Shown piece after piece: positions 1 through 9,567 of a stretch of 64,000 nt of DNA (the first letter of the stretch is position 1; the number at the start of each line of letters is the position of its first letter). The translations under genes and the position numbers were made by a program. Location: NCBI RefSeq assembly GCF_001580545.1, contig NZ_LRBG01000031.1, positions 218,080 through 282,079 on the forward strand. Direction: 5' to 3'. Under the pieces are notes generated by a model. That model searched no databases, was not told the origin of the DNA, and was given only the letters and a program-made list of their open reading frames with translations. Source of the DNA: Paraburkholderia monticola (GTDB lineage Bacteria > Pseudomonadota > Gammaproteobacteria > Burkholderiales > Burkholderiaceae).

Positions 1-500
1 GTATCGAAATTGGCGATCCGTGGATTGCCGACCTCGATGGCGGCACAGCAGCTTTCGATCGCTGCGCGCACCTCGAACTCCCGATAGGGACGCGCGCGTA
101 CAGGCAGATCCGCCCCGAGCCGGAAGGCGATTTCCCCTTCGACGAACGCCGTCTCGACTTCGCCCTCGACGACGCCGTCCGCCAGACGATACACGGCGGG
201 ACTACGCAACACGTCCGACGCATATACGGGCGCACAGGTGAAACGCACGTCCGGCACGAGCCCGGCCTTCCAGCCCGCAACCTTGCGTGCGAGCCGGTGC
301 CCGACCTCGTACTGCACCGCCATCGCCTCGGCGAGCGACAACGACCCCTCATGATCGGGCAGCGCCGCCAGCGTCTGCTTGCGCATGCGCGCCTCGAACA
401 GCGCGCCCGCGATGCGGGCCACCCGCTCTCGCGAACTCGCACTGAGCCCGGTAGCGTCCTCGATGCGAGCAGAGTCCGATGGTTCGATCCTGTCGGACAC
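1..500 (-). CDS. FAH-family 2-keto-4-pentenoate hydratase, cut by the window edge
   Basis: Reading the minus strand from a GTG at 498-500 gives an open frame of about 166 codons that runs off the left edge, so the C-terminal part is missing. It resembles the complete hydratase at 14582-15346: both have a VEGE(I/V)AF segment followed by a LG(A/R)DLPVR segment and then AAIEVG(N/A)PR. Enzymes of this fold hydrate 2-hydroxydienoates in meta-cleavage pathways or cleave acylpyruvates. The start lies 6 bases after the stop of the NIPSNAP gene, so it is the third gene of the operon that begins with the NHL protein. The GTG start is the best choice because no ATG occurs nearer the stop of the preceding gene, but its Shine-Dalgarno sequence is weak. 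The substrate is unknown. Confidence 0.82.
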   Translation of the reverse strand, partial: MSDRIEPSDSARIEDATGLSASSRERVARIAGALFEARMRKQTLAALPDHEGSLSLAEAMAVQYEVGHRLARKVAGWKAGLVPDVRFTCAPVYASDVLRSPAVYRLADGVVEGEVETAFVEGEIAFRLGADLPVRARPYREFEVRAAIESCCAAIEVGNPRIANFD

Positions 501-506
501 CTGAGC

Positions 507-866
507 TCACCGCTGCTGTCGCGTTTCGTCGCCGGGTTGCCAGAGTGGCGGCAGCGGCGGCGAGAACGACATCGGCACGAGTATCTTGTTCTGCATCCGC
601 ACGAGCAGCGGATGGATGTTCTCTTTCACATACTCACGCCAGACCGGATTGGCGGCGAGCACCGCGCGCCGCTTCGCGCGGTCTTCGAGGTCCTCGTACG
701 CCCACAGATGAACGATCTGGTTGAGCGGCCCGATCTCGGTATAGAAATAGCCGACCAGCCGCCCCAGTATCGGGCGCTGGATCGCGATGCCCTCGCGCTC
801 GAAATGGCGGGCGAATTCGGCCGCCGAGTTAGGGCGCAGATCGTAGATACGTTCTTCGACAATCAT
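507..866 (-). CDS. NIPSNAP family protein
   Basis: The 119-residue product starts MIVEERIYDLRP and contains the NIPSNAP/EthD-like pattern of a ferredoxin-like fold: an ERIYDLRPN start, a Y(F)YTEIGPLNQIVHLWAYEDLEDRAKRR centre and a PVWREYV end. The ATG at 864-866 is preceded by GGAGA and was preferred to a much longer upstream frame that runs antisense-like through the NHL gene. NIPSNAP-like proteins are often found in catabolic operons, but their chemistry is mostly unassigned. It sits between the NHL gene and the FAH-type hydratase in one minus-strand operon, which suggests an accessory role in the same pathway. That is inference. Confidence 0.82.
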   Translation of the reverse strand: MIVEERIYDLRPNSAAEFARHFEREGIAIQRPILGRLVGYFYTEIGPLNQIVHLWAYEDLEDRAKRRAVLAANPVWREYVKENIHPLLVRMQNKILVPMSFSPPLPPLWQPGDETRQQR

Positions 867-928
867 GGGTGGTCTCCGTGACAACGCAAGCGTCGGAGGG
901 CGCGTGCCCCTGCCGGCTCGATGGAAGA

Positions 929-1918
929 TCAGCGCCGCACCGGCGCTTCGCTGCGCGGCGCGATGCGCGCGAACTTCTGCAGGCTGCGCAGCCGCGTCGG
1001 CATCGGCTTGTCCGGGAACAGCAGCGGCCAGGACGTGTACGACGTCTCGCCGACGTAGATGTCGCCGTGCGAATCGACCGCCACGCCATGCACCGACAGG
1101 AACTGCCCCGGGTTCGTGCCGGCCGAGGGCGTGCTCTGGATGCGGATCAGCACTTCGCCCTTGTTCGACAGGATCGACAGACGCGGCCCGAGATTCGGCG
1201 CGCCGCGATTGAAGCCGTACATCGGCCCCGTTTCGCCGACATAGCACAGCGGGCACTTGCCGCGCGGCATGTACATGCCGTTGGGCCGGTGCAGGTTGTG
1301 CCATTGCGTTTCGAAGCGGCCATCGCTGTCGAAGATCTGGATGCGGTGATTCTCGCGATCGGCGACATAGAGCCAGCCGTCCTCGTCGCACGAGATGTTG
1401 TGCGGCAGGTTGAACTGGCCCGGCTCGCAACCCGGCTCGCCCCATGACTTGATGAGCTTGCCGTCGGGCGTGTACTTGTGGATGCGCGCATTGCCGTAGC
1501 CGTCGGACACGAAGATGTCGCCGTTCGGCGCGAGTGCCGTGTGCGTGCAGTGATTGAACGGCTGGCCGCTCATGAACGGGGTCGGCTTGCCGGGCAGACC
1601 GATCGTCATCAGCGTCTTGCCGTGCAGGTCGCACTTGTAGACCGCGCTGCCGCCGTCGTCGGTCAGATAGATCGTGTCGTCGGGGCCCATGTGCACGCCG
1701 TGAGGGCGCACATACACGCCCTCGCCCCACGAGCGCAGGAATTCGCCGTTGCGATCGAACACGATCATCGGATGCAGGCCGCGATTGAACACATAGACGT
1801 TGTCATGGCGATCGACACCCACTGCGGCGACTTCGCCCATCTCCCAACCCGTGGGCATCTTCGCCCAGCCATCCACGGTCTCGTAGGTGAATTCGCCGCC
1901 GCCAACTATGGTTGCCAT
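929..1918 (-). CDS. NHL-repeat six-bladed beta-propeller protein (amidating-lyase-like)
   Basis: The 329-residue product has repeated NHL units such as VAAVGVDRHDNVYVFNRG, RPHGVHMGPDDTIYLTDDG and NLPHNISCDEDGWLYVADR, as in the lyase domain of peptidyl-alpha-hydroxyglycine alpha-amidating lyase. There is no signal peptide, so it is probably cytoplasmic. Conserved cysteines occur in CTHTAL, ISCDEDGW and GKCPLCYVGETGP, and the same three places are conserved in the copies at 3246 and 17092. It is the first gene of the operon with the NIPSNAP protein and the hydratase and has its own class-2 promoter module (1992-2047). The real reaction is unknown; a lyase or hydrolase acting on a small organic acid is possible. 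Confidence 0.85.
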   Translation of the reverse strand: MATIVGGGEFTYETVDGWAKMPTGWEMGEVAAVGVDRHDNVYVFNRGLHPMIVFDRNGEFLRSWGEGVYVRPHGVHMGPDDTIYLTDDGGSAVYKCDLHGKTLMTIGLPGKPTPFMSGQPFNHCTHTALAPNGDIFVSDGYGNARIHKYTPDGKLIKSWGEPGCEPGQFNLPHNISCDEDGWLYVADRENHRIQIFDSDGRFETQWHNLHRPNGMYMPRGKCPLCYVGETGPMYGFNRGAPNLGPRLSILSNKGEVLIRIQSTPSAGTNPGQFLSVHGVAVDSHGDIYVGETSYTSWPLLFPDKPMPTRLRSLQKFARIAPRSEAPVRR

Positions 1919-1991
1919 GAGTGCGATCCTCGCAGACAGTTACTCGCATCGACGCCGCGCGCGAAGCGCTCGCGATGCATCGGGATACGTA

Positions 1992-2047
1992 ACAGTCACA
2001 CGTCGCGAACAGCCGTCGCAAGAGATTTTTTTGCACGTCCCGTATGA
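1992..2047 (-). promoter_or_regulatory. Class-2 regulon promoter for the NHL operon
   Basis: On the minus strand the dyad TCATA-N5-CGTGC (2033-2047) is followed by an A-tract, then TTGCGA (2016-2021) and, 18 bases on, GACTGT (1992-1997) inside TGTGACTGT. The same layout occurs at 15 other promoters of the window. It lies back to back with the class-1 promoter of the Bug gene to the right. Confidence 0.6.
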
Positions 2048-2112
2048 CCTGAAGCTGCTCTCGCACGGCGTGAAAGCACTGCATGTGTAGCCCTGTTGCA
2101 GGTCCGGATTTG

Positions 2113-2168
2113 TGATGCGGCCTGTGACTTAATCTCGCTTGCAGATGCCTTGCACCCGCCGATAGCAT
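2113..2168 (+). promoter_or_regulatory. Class-1 regulon promoter for the Bug gene at 2254
   Basis: The right half-dyad TGTGA (2123-2127) is followed by CTTAATCTCGC, TTGCAG (2139-2144) as a -35 and TAGCAT (2163-2168) as a -10 with an 18-base spacer. The left half-site (TGATG) is degenerate. The layout matches the other class-1 promoters of the island. Confidence 0.65.
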
Positions 2169-2253
2169 GGCCTGATCATCCCGCCTCGCAGTGCTTCGAA
2201 CGACACGCACACCGGGCCGCGACATAAGCGATGACCTGACAGGGGACGCAGCC

Positions 2254-3225
2254 ATGACTTCACGACGCACCTTCCTCGCCGCGCTCGGCGCGCCCGTGCT
2301 GGCCGCATGGGCGAGCAGCGACGCGTGGGCGGCCTGGCCCGACAGCCCGATCCGTCTCATCATTCCGTTTCCGGGCGGCACCCAGGAAGCCCAGGCGCGC
2401 CTCGTCGCGAAGACGCTCGGCAAATACATCGGACAACCGATCGTCGTCGAGGCGCATCCCGGCGCCGGCGGCAACATCGGCGCGGCCTATGTCGCCAAGG
2501 CGCGCGGCGACGGCTATACGATGCTGCTCGGCGTGAGCACGTTCTTCGAAACGAATCCGCTCATCTACAAGGACATCGGCTACAAGCTCAGCGACCTGAC
2601 GCCGGTGAGCCTGCTCTCCGAGCAACCGTTCCTGCTCGTCGCCAGGCCCGGACTGCCGGTCGCCAACGTGCGCGAGCTCGTCGACTACGCACGGCGCAAT
2701 CCCGGCAAGGTAACGGTCGCGACCGCGGGCCCCGGCAGCCCGCTCGATCTCGCGAACCGCGAGTTCATGTCGCGCACCGGCGTGCAGATGACTCCGGTGC
2801 CGTACAAGGGCGGCGGCGAAGACACGCTCGCCGTGATGAGCGGCTTCACGGATCTCGAGTTCGGCGGCATTCCGAACGTGGTGGGCAACATCAAGGCCGG
2901 CAAGCTGCATGCGCTCGGCGTGACGGGTTCGAAACGCCTCGCGAATCTGCCGGACGTGCCGACCATCGCGGAGGCCGGCGTGCCCGGTTACGAGTTCTCG
3001 GTATGGAGCTGCGTGTCGGTGCCCGTCGCGACGCCGCCCGACATCGTCGCCCGGCTCAACGCGGCGCTCGTCAAGACGATGGCGGACCCGGAAGTGCAGA
3101 CGGGCTTCGCGCAGATCAACCTGATCCCTGTCAGCAGCACGAGCGAAGCGGTCGCGCAACGCATCGCCACCGAAAGCGCCGCGTGGCGCTCGATCTTCCA
3201 GAAGTCGGGAATGACGCCGATGTGA
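2254..3225 (+). CDS. Bug/TctC-type periplasmic solute receptor
   Basis: The 323-residue product begins with a twin-arginine signal (SRRTFLAALGAP, cleavage probably after DAWA). The mature part has the usual Bug pattern: an (D/E)SPIRLIIPFPGGT start, QPIVVEAHPGAGGNIGAAYVA near residue 75, GDGYTMLLG, TPVPYKGGGEDTLA near residue 190 and PDVPTIAEAGVPGYE near residue 235. Such proteins bind carboxylates in the periplasm and hand them to TctAB-type carriers or act in signalling. The ATG at 2254 was chosen because it starts the signal peptide and follows AGGGGA. The gene is transcribed alone, with a class-1 promoter, and converges on the next NHL gene. The only TctAB pair of the window is about 9 kb away. 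Confidence 0.9.
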   Translation: MTSRRTFLAALGAPVLAAWASSDAWAAWPDSPIRLIIPFPGGTQEAQARLVAKTLGKYIGQPIVVEAHPGAGGNIGAAYVAKARGDGYTMLLGVSTFFETNPLIYKDIGYKLSDLTPVSLLSEQPFLLVARPGLPVANVRELVDYARRNPGKVTVATAGPGSPLDLANREFMSRTGVQMTPVPYKGGGEDTLAVMSGFTDLEFGGIPNVVGNIKAGKLHALGVTGSKRLANLPDVPTIAEAGVPGYEFSVWSCVSVPVATPPDIVARLNAALVKTMADPEVQTGFAQINLIPVSSTSEAVAQRIATESAAWRSIFQKSGMTPM

Positions 3226-3245
3226 GCAACGCACCGGCGTGAGAT

Positions 3246-4214
3246 TTAGGCGTCGACCCGCTCGAACTTCTGCAGACAACGCAGGCCCTGCTCGGGCACC
3301 GGCACGCCGGGAAAGAGCGACGGCCACGCCGTGTAGCCGACCTCCCCGACATAGAGATCGCCGCGCGAATCGACCGCGAGTCCATGCGGCGAGAGGAACT
3401 GTCCGGGCCCCGTGCCCGCGGCCGGCGTGCTCGTGATACGCGCGAGCAACTCGCCCTCGTTCGACAGAATGCTCACGCGCGGGCCGAGATTCGGTGCGCC
3501 CCGGTTGAAACCCCAGTACGGTCCTGTCTCGCCGACATAGCACAGCGGGCACTTGCCCGCCGGCATGTACATGCCGCACGGCCGGTGCAGGTCGTGCCAT
3601 TGCGTCTCGAAGCGACCCTCGCCGTCGAAAACCTGAATGCGGTGATTCTCGCGATCGGCGACGTAGACCCAACCGTCTTCATCGCAGGCAATGTTGTGCG
3701 GCAGATTGAACTGGCCCGGATCGGAGCCCGGTTCGCCCCACGAGCCGAGGAGCTTGCCGTCGGGCGAATACTTATGCACGCGGCCGTTGCCGTAGCCGTC
3801 GGTCACGTAAATATCGCCACGTGGCGAGAGCGCCGTATGCGTGCAGCGATTGAACGGCGTGCCGCTCATGAACGGCGCCGGTAGTCCCGGTGTGCCGAGC
3901 GTCAGCAGAACCTTGCCCTCCGGCGTGCACTTGCGCACCGTATGGTCGCCGTCGTCGGTCAGATAAACGGCGCCGTCCGCGCCGATATGCAGTCCATGGG
4001 GACGCTTGAAGATGCCGTCGCCCCACGACCGCCGGAACTTGCCGCCGCGATCGAACACGATGACGGGATGCTCGCCGCGATGAAACACATATACCTGGTC
4101 ATCCTGATCGACACCGACCGCCGCCACGTCGCCGAAGCGCCAGCCATCAGGAAGCTCCGCCCAGTTTTCGACGATCCGGTATGTGTATTCCCCGCTGCCA
4201 TAAAGTCGACTCAT
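3246..4214 (-). CDS. NHL-repeat six-bladed beta-propeller protein (amidating-lyase-like)
   Basis: The 322-residue product is a close paralogue of the NHL proteins at 929 and 17092. It starts MSRLYGSGEYTYRIVENWAELPDGW and carries NHL blades such as VAAVGVDQDDQVYVFHRGEHPVIVFD and LPHNIACDEDGWVYVADRENHRIQVFD. The cysteine-bearing stretch GKCPLCYVGETGP is conserved. The ATG at 4212-4214 was chosen because all three paralogues begin at the same place; the frame stays open upstream but is antisense to the Bug gene. No signal peptide is seen. It is a single-gene unit with a class-2 promoter at 4269-4324. The function is unknown. Confidence 0.85.
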   Translation of the reverse strand: MSRLYGSGEYTYRIVENWAELPDGWRFGDVAAVGVDQDDQVYVFHRGEHPVIVFDRGGKFRRSWGDGIFKRPHGLHIGADGAVYLTDDGDHTVRKCTPEGKVLLTLGTPGLPAPFMSGTPFNRCTHTALSPRGDIYVTDGYGNGRVHKYSPDGKLLGSWGEPGSDPGQFNLPHNIACDEDGWVYVADRENHRIQVFDGEGRFETQWHDLHRPCGMYMPAGKCPLCYVGETGPYWGFNRGAPNLGPRVSILSNEGELLARITSTPAAGTGPGQFLSPHGLAVDSRGDLYVGEVGYTAWPSLFPGVPVPEQGLRCLQKFERVDA

Positions 4215-4268
4215 TTGCGTTGTCCTCGAGTGGATCGTCAGGTGAAAAAGCGCGCCGTTGCGTGTCTG

Positions 4269-4324
4269 AACGATCACATTCGGGCGCACACCTCGCAAGC
4301 CACTTTTTTTCACAACGCATATGA
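4269..4324 (-). promoter_or_regulatory. Class-2 regulon promoter for the NHL gene at 4214
   Basis: On the minus strand: dyad TCATA-N5-TGTGA (4310-4324), an A-tract, TTGCGA (4293-4298), an 18-base spacer and ATCGTT (4269-4274) within TGTGATCGTT. It has the same geometry as the other modules. Confidence 0.6.
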
Positions 4325-4363
4325 CCGCGTTCATGCGCACCTGCGCTCGCGCGGTCATGAGGA

Positions 4364-5332
4364 CTATGCCGGCTCGACGCCTGCCTTGCGGAATATCTCG
4401 CGCCACATGGGCACTTCCAGTTCGATGCGGCGCTGGACCGCATCGCCGTCGAGATGCAGCGGAAAGAGTCCCATCTGCTCGAGGCTCGCGCGGCATGCCG
4501 GGTCCGCGATCGCCTTCGCGGAGGCATCCTGGAGCCTCGCCACGACGTCGGCGGGCGTTGCCGCGGGGACTGACAGGCAGGTCCAGATCGTGACGTTGTA
4601 GTCGGGCACGCCGGCCTCGGCGATGGTCGGTACGTCGGGGAAATTCTTCAGCCGCTTGATGCCCGTGACGCCGAGCGCGCGCAGCTTGCCCGACTCGATA
4701 TTGCCGGTCACGTCGGTGACGCTGCCGAACATCATGTCGGCGAAGCCGCTCAGCAGCGCGAGCGTGTCCTCGCCGCCGCCCTTGTAGGGCACGCTCAGAA
4801 TCTTCGCGCCCGTGCGCGACATGAACTCGCGCGTGCACAGGTCGAGCGGACTGCCGAGGCCGCCCGTCGCGTTCGTGAGCTTGTTGGGATTCGCGCGCGC
4901 GTATTCGATCAGTTCCTTCACCGAGTGAATCGGCAACTGCGGCCGCACGGTCAGCACGAACTCCTGTTCCGACAGCAGGGAAACTGGCCTCAGGTCGCTG
5001 TTCTTGAATCCGGGGGTGCGGTAGATCAGCGGATTGATCTCGAAGAACGTGCTCACGCCGAGCAGCATCGTGTAGCCGTCGGGGCGCGACTTCGCGACAT
5101 AGGCCGTGGCGATGTTGCCGCCCGCGCCGCCCTGCCCCTGCACGATCACGGGACGGCCGAGAATCTGCCCGAGCGTCTTCGCGACGATGCGCGCCTGGGC
5201 CTCGCCCGAGCCGCCGGGGAAGCCGACCACGAGCCGGATCGGGCCGTCCGGAAATGCCGCCAGCGCCGCGGGCATCCAGCCCAGCAGCACCGGCGCGCCG
5301 AGCGCCGCCACGAATCTGCGTCTCCTCATCAT
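4364..5332 (-). CDS. Bug/TctC-type periplasmic solute receptor
   Basis: The 322-residue product has a Tat-like signal (MMRRRRFVAALGAP, cleavage near ALAAF) and the Bug signature segments RPVIVQGQGGAGGNIATAYVA, PDGYTMLLGVSTFFEINPLIY, SVPYKGGGEDTLA and FPDVPTIAEAGVPDYN. The start at 5332 is preferred over an in-frame ATG 12 bases upstream because GGAGG lies 5 bases before it. It is the last gene of the minus-strand run TauD-like dioxygenase, SMP-30, SDR, Bug (8182 to 4364), so its ligand is probably the substrate or an intermediate of that route. This is inference from context. Confidence 0.9.
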   Translation of the reverse strand: MMRRRRFVAALGAPVLLGWMPAALAAFPDGPIRLVVGFPGGSGEAQARIVAKTLGQILGRPVIVQGQGGAGGNIATAYVAKSRPDGYTMLLGVSTFFEINPLIYRTPGFKNSDLRPVSLLSEQEFVLTVRPQLPIHSVKELIEYARANPNKLTNATGGLGSPLDLCTREFMSRTGAKILSVPYKGGGEDTLALLSGFADMMFGSVTDVTGNIESGKLRALGVTGIKRLKNFPDVPTIAEAGVPDYNVTIWTCLSVPAATPADVVARLQDASAKAIADPACRASLEQMGLFPLHLDGDAVQRRIELEVPMWREIFRKAGVEPA

Positions 5333-5418
5333 GATTGCCTCCATCCAGTCTTGTGATTGTAATAGTCAGTCAGACCGTGCGCGGCCCGGGCGTGGCCGTT
5401 TGGTGCATGGCGTGGGGC

Positions 5419-6273
<855 letters not shown>

Positions 6274-6341
6274 GTGAACACTCCTTCAATACGGGACACG
6301 CGCAGAGCCGCAACGAACATGTCGTGCGGATACCTCGATGC

Positions 6342-7196
6342 TCATGGCCAGCCTGCGCCCGGTACGTCGACTTCGATGGTTTCGATGCAGCCGTCGCGCA
6401 GGTGCGCCATCTGCGGACCGCTGGAGGTGTTGGTGACGATGTAAAGCGTACGCCGTTGCGGGCCGCCGAGCGCGCACGTATAGGCGCCGCGCCCCGGCTC
6501 GAAGGTGATTTCGCGCTCGATGCGCCCGCCCTCGAACACGCGCCGCACGCGCTTGCCGAACGGGTCCGCGACCCACACGGCCCCCTCGGCATCGAGCGCG
6601 AGGCCATCGGGGTTGCAGCCCTCGATCTGCGCGAAATAGCGGTGATTGTGCAGATCGCCGTTGGCGTCGATATCGAACATGCTGAGCCGGTGCGCGAAGG
6701 TTTCGCCGACGATCAGATGCTGTTCGTCGGGCGTGATCACCATGCCGTTCGGAAAACTGACTTCCGTGCCGGTCGGATGAATCGAGCCATCCGGGTCCAC
6801 GCGGATGATGCGGGTGAGCCGCGGCTCGGCGCCGTTGTTCTTGTCGTAGCCGAAGTTGCCGACGTAGGCGCGGCCATGACGGTCGATCACCATGTCGTTG
6901 CAGGGGCCGCCCGCCACGTCGGACAGATCGGCGACGAGCCGCGTGCTGCCGTCGTCGTTGATTGCCAGCAGCCGGCGGTCGAGCATCGACACCACGAGCG
7001 CCGTGCCGTCGGGCAGAAAGCCGAGCCCCGATGGACGTTTCGGCACCTGCGCCAGTACCTGCGTGTGTCCCTGCTGGTCGATGGTCTGCACCTGGTAGGT
7101 ATAGAGATCGGAGAACCAGAGTCGATCCTCCCGCCAGCGCGCGCCCTCGGCGAACGACAGACCGGTGAGGATGGTTTGCGTATGCGGTCCCGGCAT
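6342..7196 (-). CDS. SMP-30/gluconolactonase-like lactonase
   Basis: The 284-residue product has the SMP-30/LRE pattern: GLSFAEGARWREDRLWFSDLY at the N-terminus with the metal-binding Glu, AGGPCNDMVIDRHGRAYVGNFG in the middle, PNGMVITPDEQHLIVGET, and NPDGLALDAEGAVWVADPFG. Family members are calcium- or zinc-dependent lactonases that open sugar or aromatic lactones. The ATG at 7194-7196 was chosen because GAGG lies 5 bases upstream; a longer frame runs into the dioxygenase gene. It is the second gene of the dioxygenase operon, consistent with a lactone formed downstream of hydroxylation. Confidence 0.87.
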   Translation of the reverse strand: MPGPHTQTILTGLSFAEGARWREDRLWFSDLYTYQVQTIDQQGHTQVLAQVPKRPSGLGFLPDGTALVVSMLDRRLLAINDDGSTRLVADLSDVAGGPCNDMVIDRHGRAYVGNFGYDKNNGAEPRLTRIIRVDPDGSIHPTGTEVSFPNGMVITPDEQHLIVGETFAHRLSMFDIDANGDLHNHRYFAQIEGCNPDGLALDAEGAVWVADPFGKRVRRVFEGGRIEREITFEPGRGAYTCALGGPQRRTLYIVTNTSSGPQMAHLRDGCIETIEVDVPGAGWP

Positions 7197-7285
7197 GATG
7201 ACCTCGGCTGGAGCGGGGAAGAACCTTGCGGTCCGGATTGACGACGGCGTGCGGTCCGCCGCGAGGGAAGCGGCGCGCGCTGCGC

Positions 7286-8182
7286 CTACCCGACGGTCTC
7301 GCTGTGCTTCGGACGCGACCACGACAGGTCGTCGATCGTCGAGGCCCGGTGCATCTCACGCACGTCGGTGTCCGGATAGTGCCGGCGCGCGCGATGCATG
7401 AGCGAGCGGTTATCCCACATCACCAGGTCGCGCACGGACCACTGATGCGTATAGACGAATTGCGGCTGCGTCGCGAATTCGGTCAGCTCGCGCAACAGAT
7501 CGAGCCCTTCGGGCACCGGCCAGCCGATCACATGCGACGCGTGACCGGACAGATAGAGCGACTTGCGCCCAGAGATCGGATGGCGGCGGACGAGCTTCTT
7601 TTGCGTCGGCGTGAAGCGCGCGCGCTCGGCTTCGTCGAACTCCGTGAAGCCCGCGACCGCGCGCGAATGCATGACGTCGTGCTCGAGCACGAGGTCCTCG
7701 ACCATCTCGCGCAGTTCCTCGGGCAACGCGTCGTAGGCTTCGCGCATATCGGCGAACTGCGTCTGCCCGCCGCGCTTGGCGACCGTATAGGACAGCAGCA
7801 TCGAATAGCGGTTCGGCGTCGGCAGATACGAACCGTCCGTATGCCAGCGACGGCTGCTGAGAAAGTTCATGCGGCGGCGATCGCCAGCGGGAAACGTGCG
7901 GTTATCGCGGTCGAGATTCGAAATGTCGGAGACCATCGGCGAGAGCCTGTGATCCTCCACGGCGGTATGAAACGACACGACCGGCTGCAGTGGGCCGAAA
8001 TTCGCGCTGAACGCCAGCAGCTGGCTGTCGTCGATGTACTGGCCCGGAAAGATCAGGACCGGGTAGGTGCCGCTCGCCTGCTCGATCTCTTCGATCTGCG
8101 TGTCACTCAGCGGCCGGCTCAGATCCAGTCCGTGGATGCGCGCGGCGACCGTTGGATGCGCTGCCTCGATGTCAAGACTCAT
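7286..8182 (-). CDS. TfdA/TauD-family alpha-ketoglutarate-dependent dioxygenase
   Basis: The 298-residue protein has the Fe(II) facial triad: HTD in RRWHTDGSY and the distal His in WDNRSLMHRARR, with the 2-oxoglutarate-binding Arg in REMHRAST. It is similar over its whole length to TfdA, the 2,4-D dioxygenase (for example GGQTQFADMREAYDALP and SGRKSLYLSGHASHV). Family enzymes hydroxylate a substrate carbon and often release an aldehyde or keto product. The ATG at 8180-8182 has GAGGA upstream. It heads the operon with SMP-30, SDR and Bug genes and has a class-1 promoter. Three paralogues occur in the window (19616, 22771, 26951). The substrate is unknown. Confidence 0.9.
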   Translation of the reverse strand: MSLDIEAAHPTVAARIHGLDLSRPLSDTQIEEIEQASGTYPVLIFPGQYIDDSQLLAFSANFGPLQPVVSFHTAVEDHRLSPMVSDISNLDRDNRTFPAGDRRRMNFLSSRRWHTDGSYLPTPNRYSMLLSYTVAKRGGQTQFADMREAYDALPEELREMVEDLVLEHDVMHSRAVAGFTEFDEAERARFTPTQKKLVRRHPISGRKSLYLSGHASHVIGWPVPEGLDLLRELTEFATQPQFVYTHQWSVRDLVMWDNRSLMHRARRHYPDTDVREMHRASTIDDLSWSRPKHSETVG

Positions 8183-8267
8183 GGTGATTCCTCGGTTACG
8201 TTTTGCCATTGGACTGCTGCGACGCCTGTCGCCTGCATGGTTTTGCGTCGCACACCGGAACATCGTT

Positions 8268-8323
8268 ATCGTAGGCGCGGCGATTTCGTCCTCACAAGAC
8301 AGATTTATTCACAGCGCGCGTGA
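8268..8323 (-). promoter_or_regulatory. Class-1 regulon promoter for the dioxygenase operon
   Basis: On the minus strand: dyad TCACG-N5-TGTGA (8309-8323), TTGTGA (8292-8297) as -35, an 18-base spacer and TACGAT (8268-8273) as -10. Confidence 0.65.
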
Positions 8324-8385
8324 CGTGCGGGCGTTTGACATCGTCCGATGGAGCACATATCCGCAGCAACCCGACTGGACGCGCA

Positions 8386-8401
8386 CGTACAGTGCTGTAC
8401 G
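8386..8401. promoter_or_regulatory. Palindrome upstream of the LysR gene
   Basis: CGTACAG-TG-CTGTACG is a perfect dyad apart from the two central bases. It lies 123 bases upstream of the LysR start and could be the autoregulatory site of that protein. Apart from this and the class-1 promoter, nothing else was seen in the 8183-8523 gap. Confidence 0.35.
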
Positions 8402-8523
8402 CTAGTCATCGATGAATACGCACGCCGCGTGCGCTTTGATCACACCAGATGTGCAGCCGGCGCACACGGCCCGGCGAACATCGAACAAGACAAGTCGCTC
8501 TTCCCCGTACGCATGGAGGCACC

Positions 8524-9414
8524 ATGAACTTCCGGCTGCGACAGATGGAAATTTTTCGGTCGGTCATGCTGACCGGATCGATCAACGGTGCCGCGAAACT
8601 GCTGTTCATTTCACAACCCGCGGTGAGCCGGATCATTTCGCACACCGAGCAAACACTCGGACTCAAGCTGTTCAGCCGCGCCAAGGGCAAGCTGATTCCC
8701 ACGCCCGAAGGCATCGCGCTGTTCCGCCAGGTGGACGAGTTCTACGATCATGCCCTACAGGTGAACAACTTCGCACGTGATCTCGCGCAGGGCGCGACCG
8801 GTACGCTGAACCTGTCGTCGAGCCCATGCCTTAGCTACTCGATGATGCCGCTCGCCATCTCGCGCTTCGTGGCGCGCTATCCGAAGATTCGCGTCGTCTA
8901 TCACACCACGCTGCTCAACGACATGGCGATCGAGGTGCTCAGCAACAAGGTCGACGTCGCGGTCGCTGTGATGCCGATCCAGCACGTCAACCTGAAGGTA
9001 GAGGTGTTCACGTCCGGCAAGATGGCCTGTGTTCTGCCGCAAGGGCATGCGCTGGAACGCGAGGCGTCGCTGTCATTGGCGGACGTGGCGCGCTATCCGC
9101 TGATCGCCCATCACCCCGGCATCCTGTTCGGCAAGATCGTGACCGCGGCCTTTCACGATGCCGGGCTCGAACTGCGCTCGCGCATCGACGTCTTCCAGAC
9201 CGACGTCGCGTGCTCGCTCGTGCGGGCAGGCGCGGGCATCGCGATCGTCGACGAATACACGGCAAGCGCGGGAGCGTGGTCCGATCTCGTCGTGCGGCCG
9301 CTTGCGCAGGCCATCACGCTCACGCCATGCATCGTGCGCTCGGCGTTCGATCGCGAGGGCAATCACGCCGACAAGTTCGTCGAGATCCTGCGCAGCGAAA
9401 ACACGCGTCATTGA
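8524..9414 (+). CDS. LysR-family transcriptional regulator
   Basis: The 296-residue product starts with a LysR winged helix-turn-helix (MNFRLRQMEIFRSVMLTGSINGAAKLLFISQPAVSRIISHTE), followed by a substrate-binding domain from about residue 90. GGAGG lies just before the ATG at 8524. Genes of this family usually bind near position -65 and activate in response to a pathway intermediate. It is followed by an SMP-30 gene with its own promoter and is divergent from the dioxygenase operon. It is one of two LysR proteins in the island and so a candidate for the regulator that reads the shared promoter module, although its own upstream region lacks that module. Confidence 0.9.
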   Translation: MNFRLRQMEIFRSVMLTGSINGAAKLLFISQPAVSRIISHTEQTLGLKLFSRAKGKLIPTPEGIALFRQVDEFYDHALQVNNFARDLAQGATGTLNLSSSPCLSYSMMPLAISRFVARYPKIRVVYHTTLLNDMAIEVLSNKVDVAVAVMPIQHVNLKVEVFTSGKMACVLPQGHALEREASLSLADVARYPLIAHHPGILFGKIVTAAFHDAGLELRSRIDVFQTDVACSLVRAGAGIAIVDEYTASAGAWSDLVVRPLAQAITLTPCIVRSAFDREGNHADKFVEILRSENTRH

Positions 9415-9448
9415 CCTCGCGCACCGGCCTCGCCAACCCGCGACGAGG

Positions 9449-9502
9449 TCACATCGTGTGTGCGTTTATTGCGCTTGAGCGCCGGTGACGGGCTCGTAGA
9501 AT
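9449..9502 (+). promoter_or_regulatory. Class-1 regulon promoter for the SMP-30 gene at 9568
   Basis: Dyad TCACA-N5-TGTGC (9449-9463), TTGAGC (9475-9480), a 16-base spacer and TAGAAT (9497-9502). The spacer is two bases shorter than in the other modules. Confidence 0.6.
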
Positions 9503-9567
9503 CGGACCGCAGAGTCATTCTGTCCGTCCTTCTACCCGCTCTCCGACCGCTACGCAGCGAGGCCAAC

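Noticed and set aside
507..1730. A 407-codon minus-strand frame joining the NIPSNAP gene to the NHL region
   Set aside because: Its N-terminal two thirds are the NHL gene in the wrong frame; only the last 119 codons are a real protein with its own start and ribosome-binding site.
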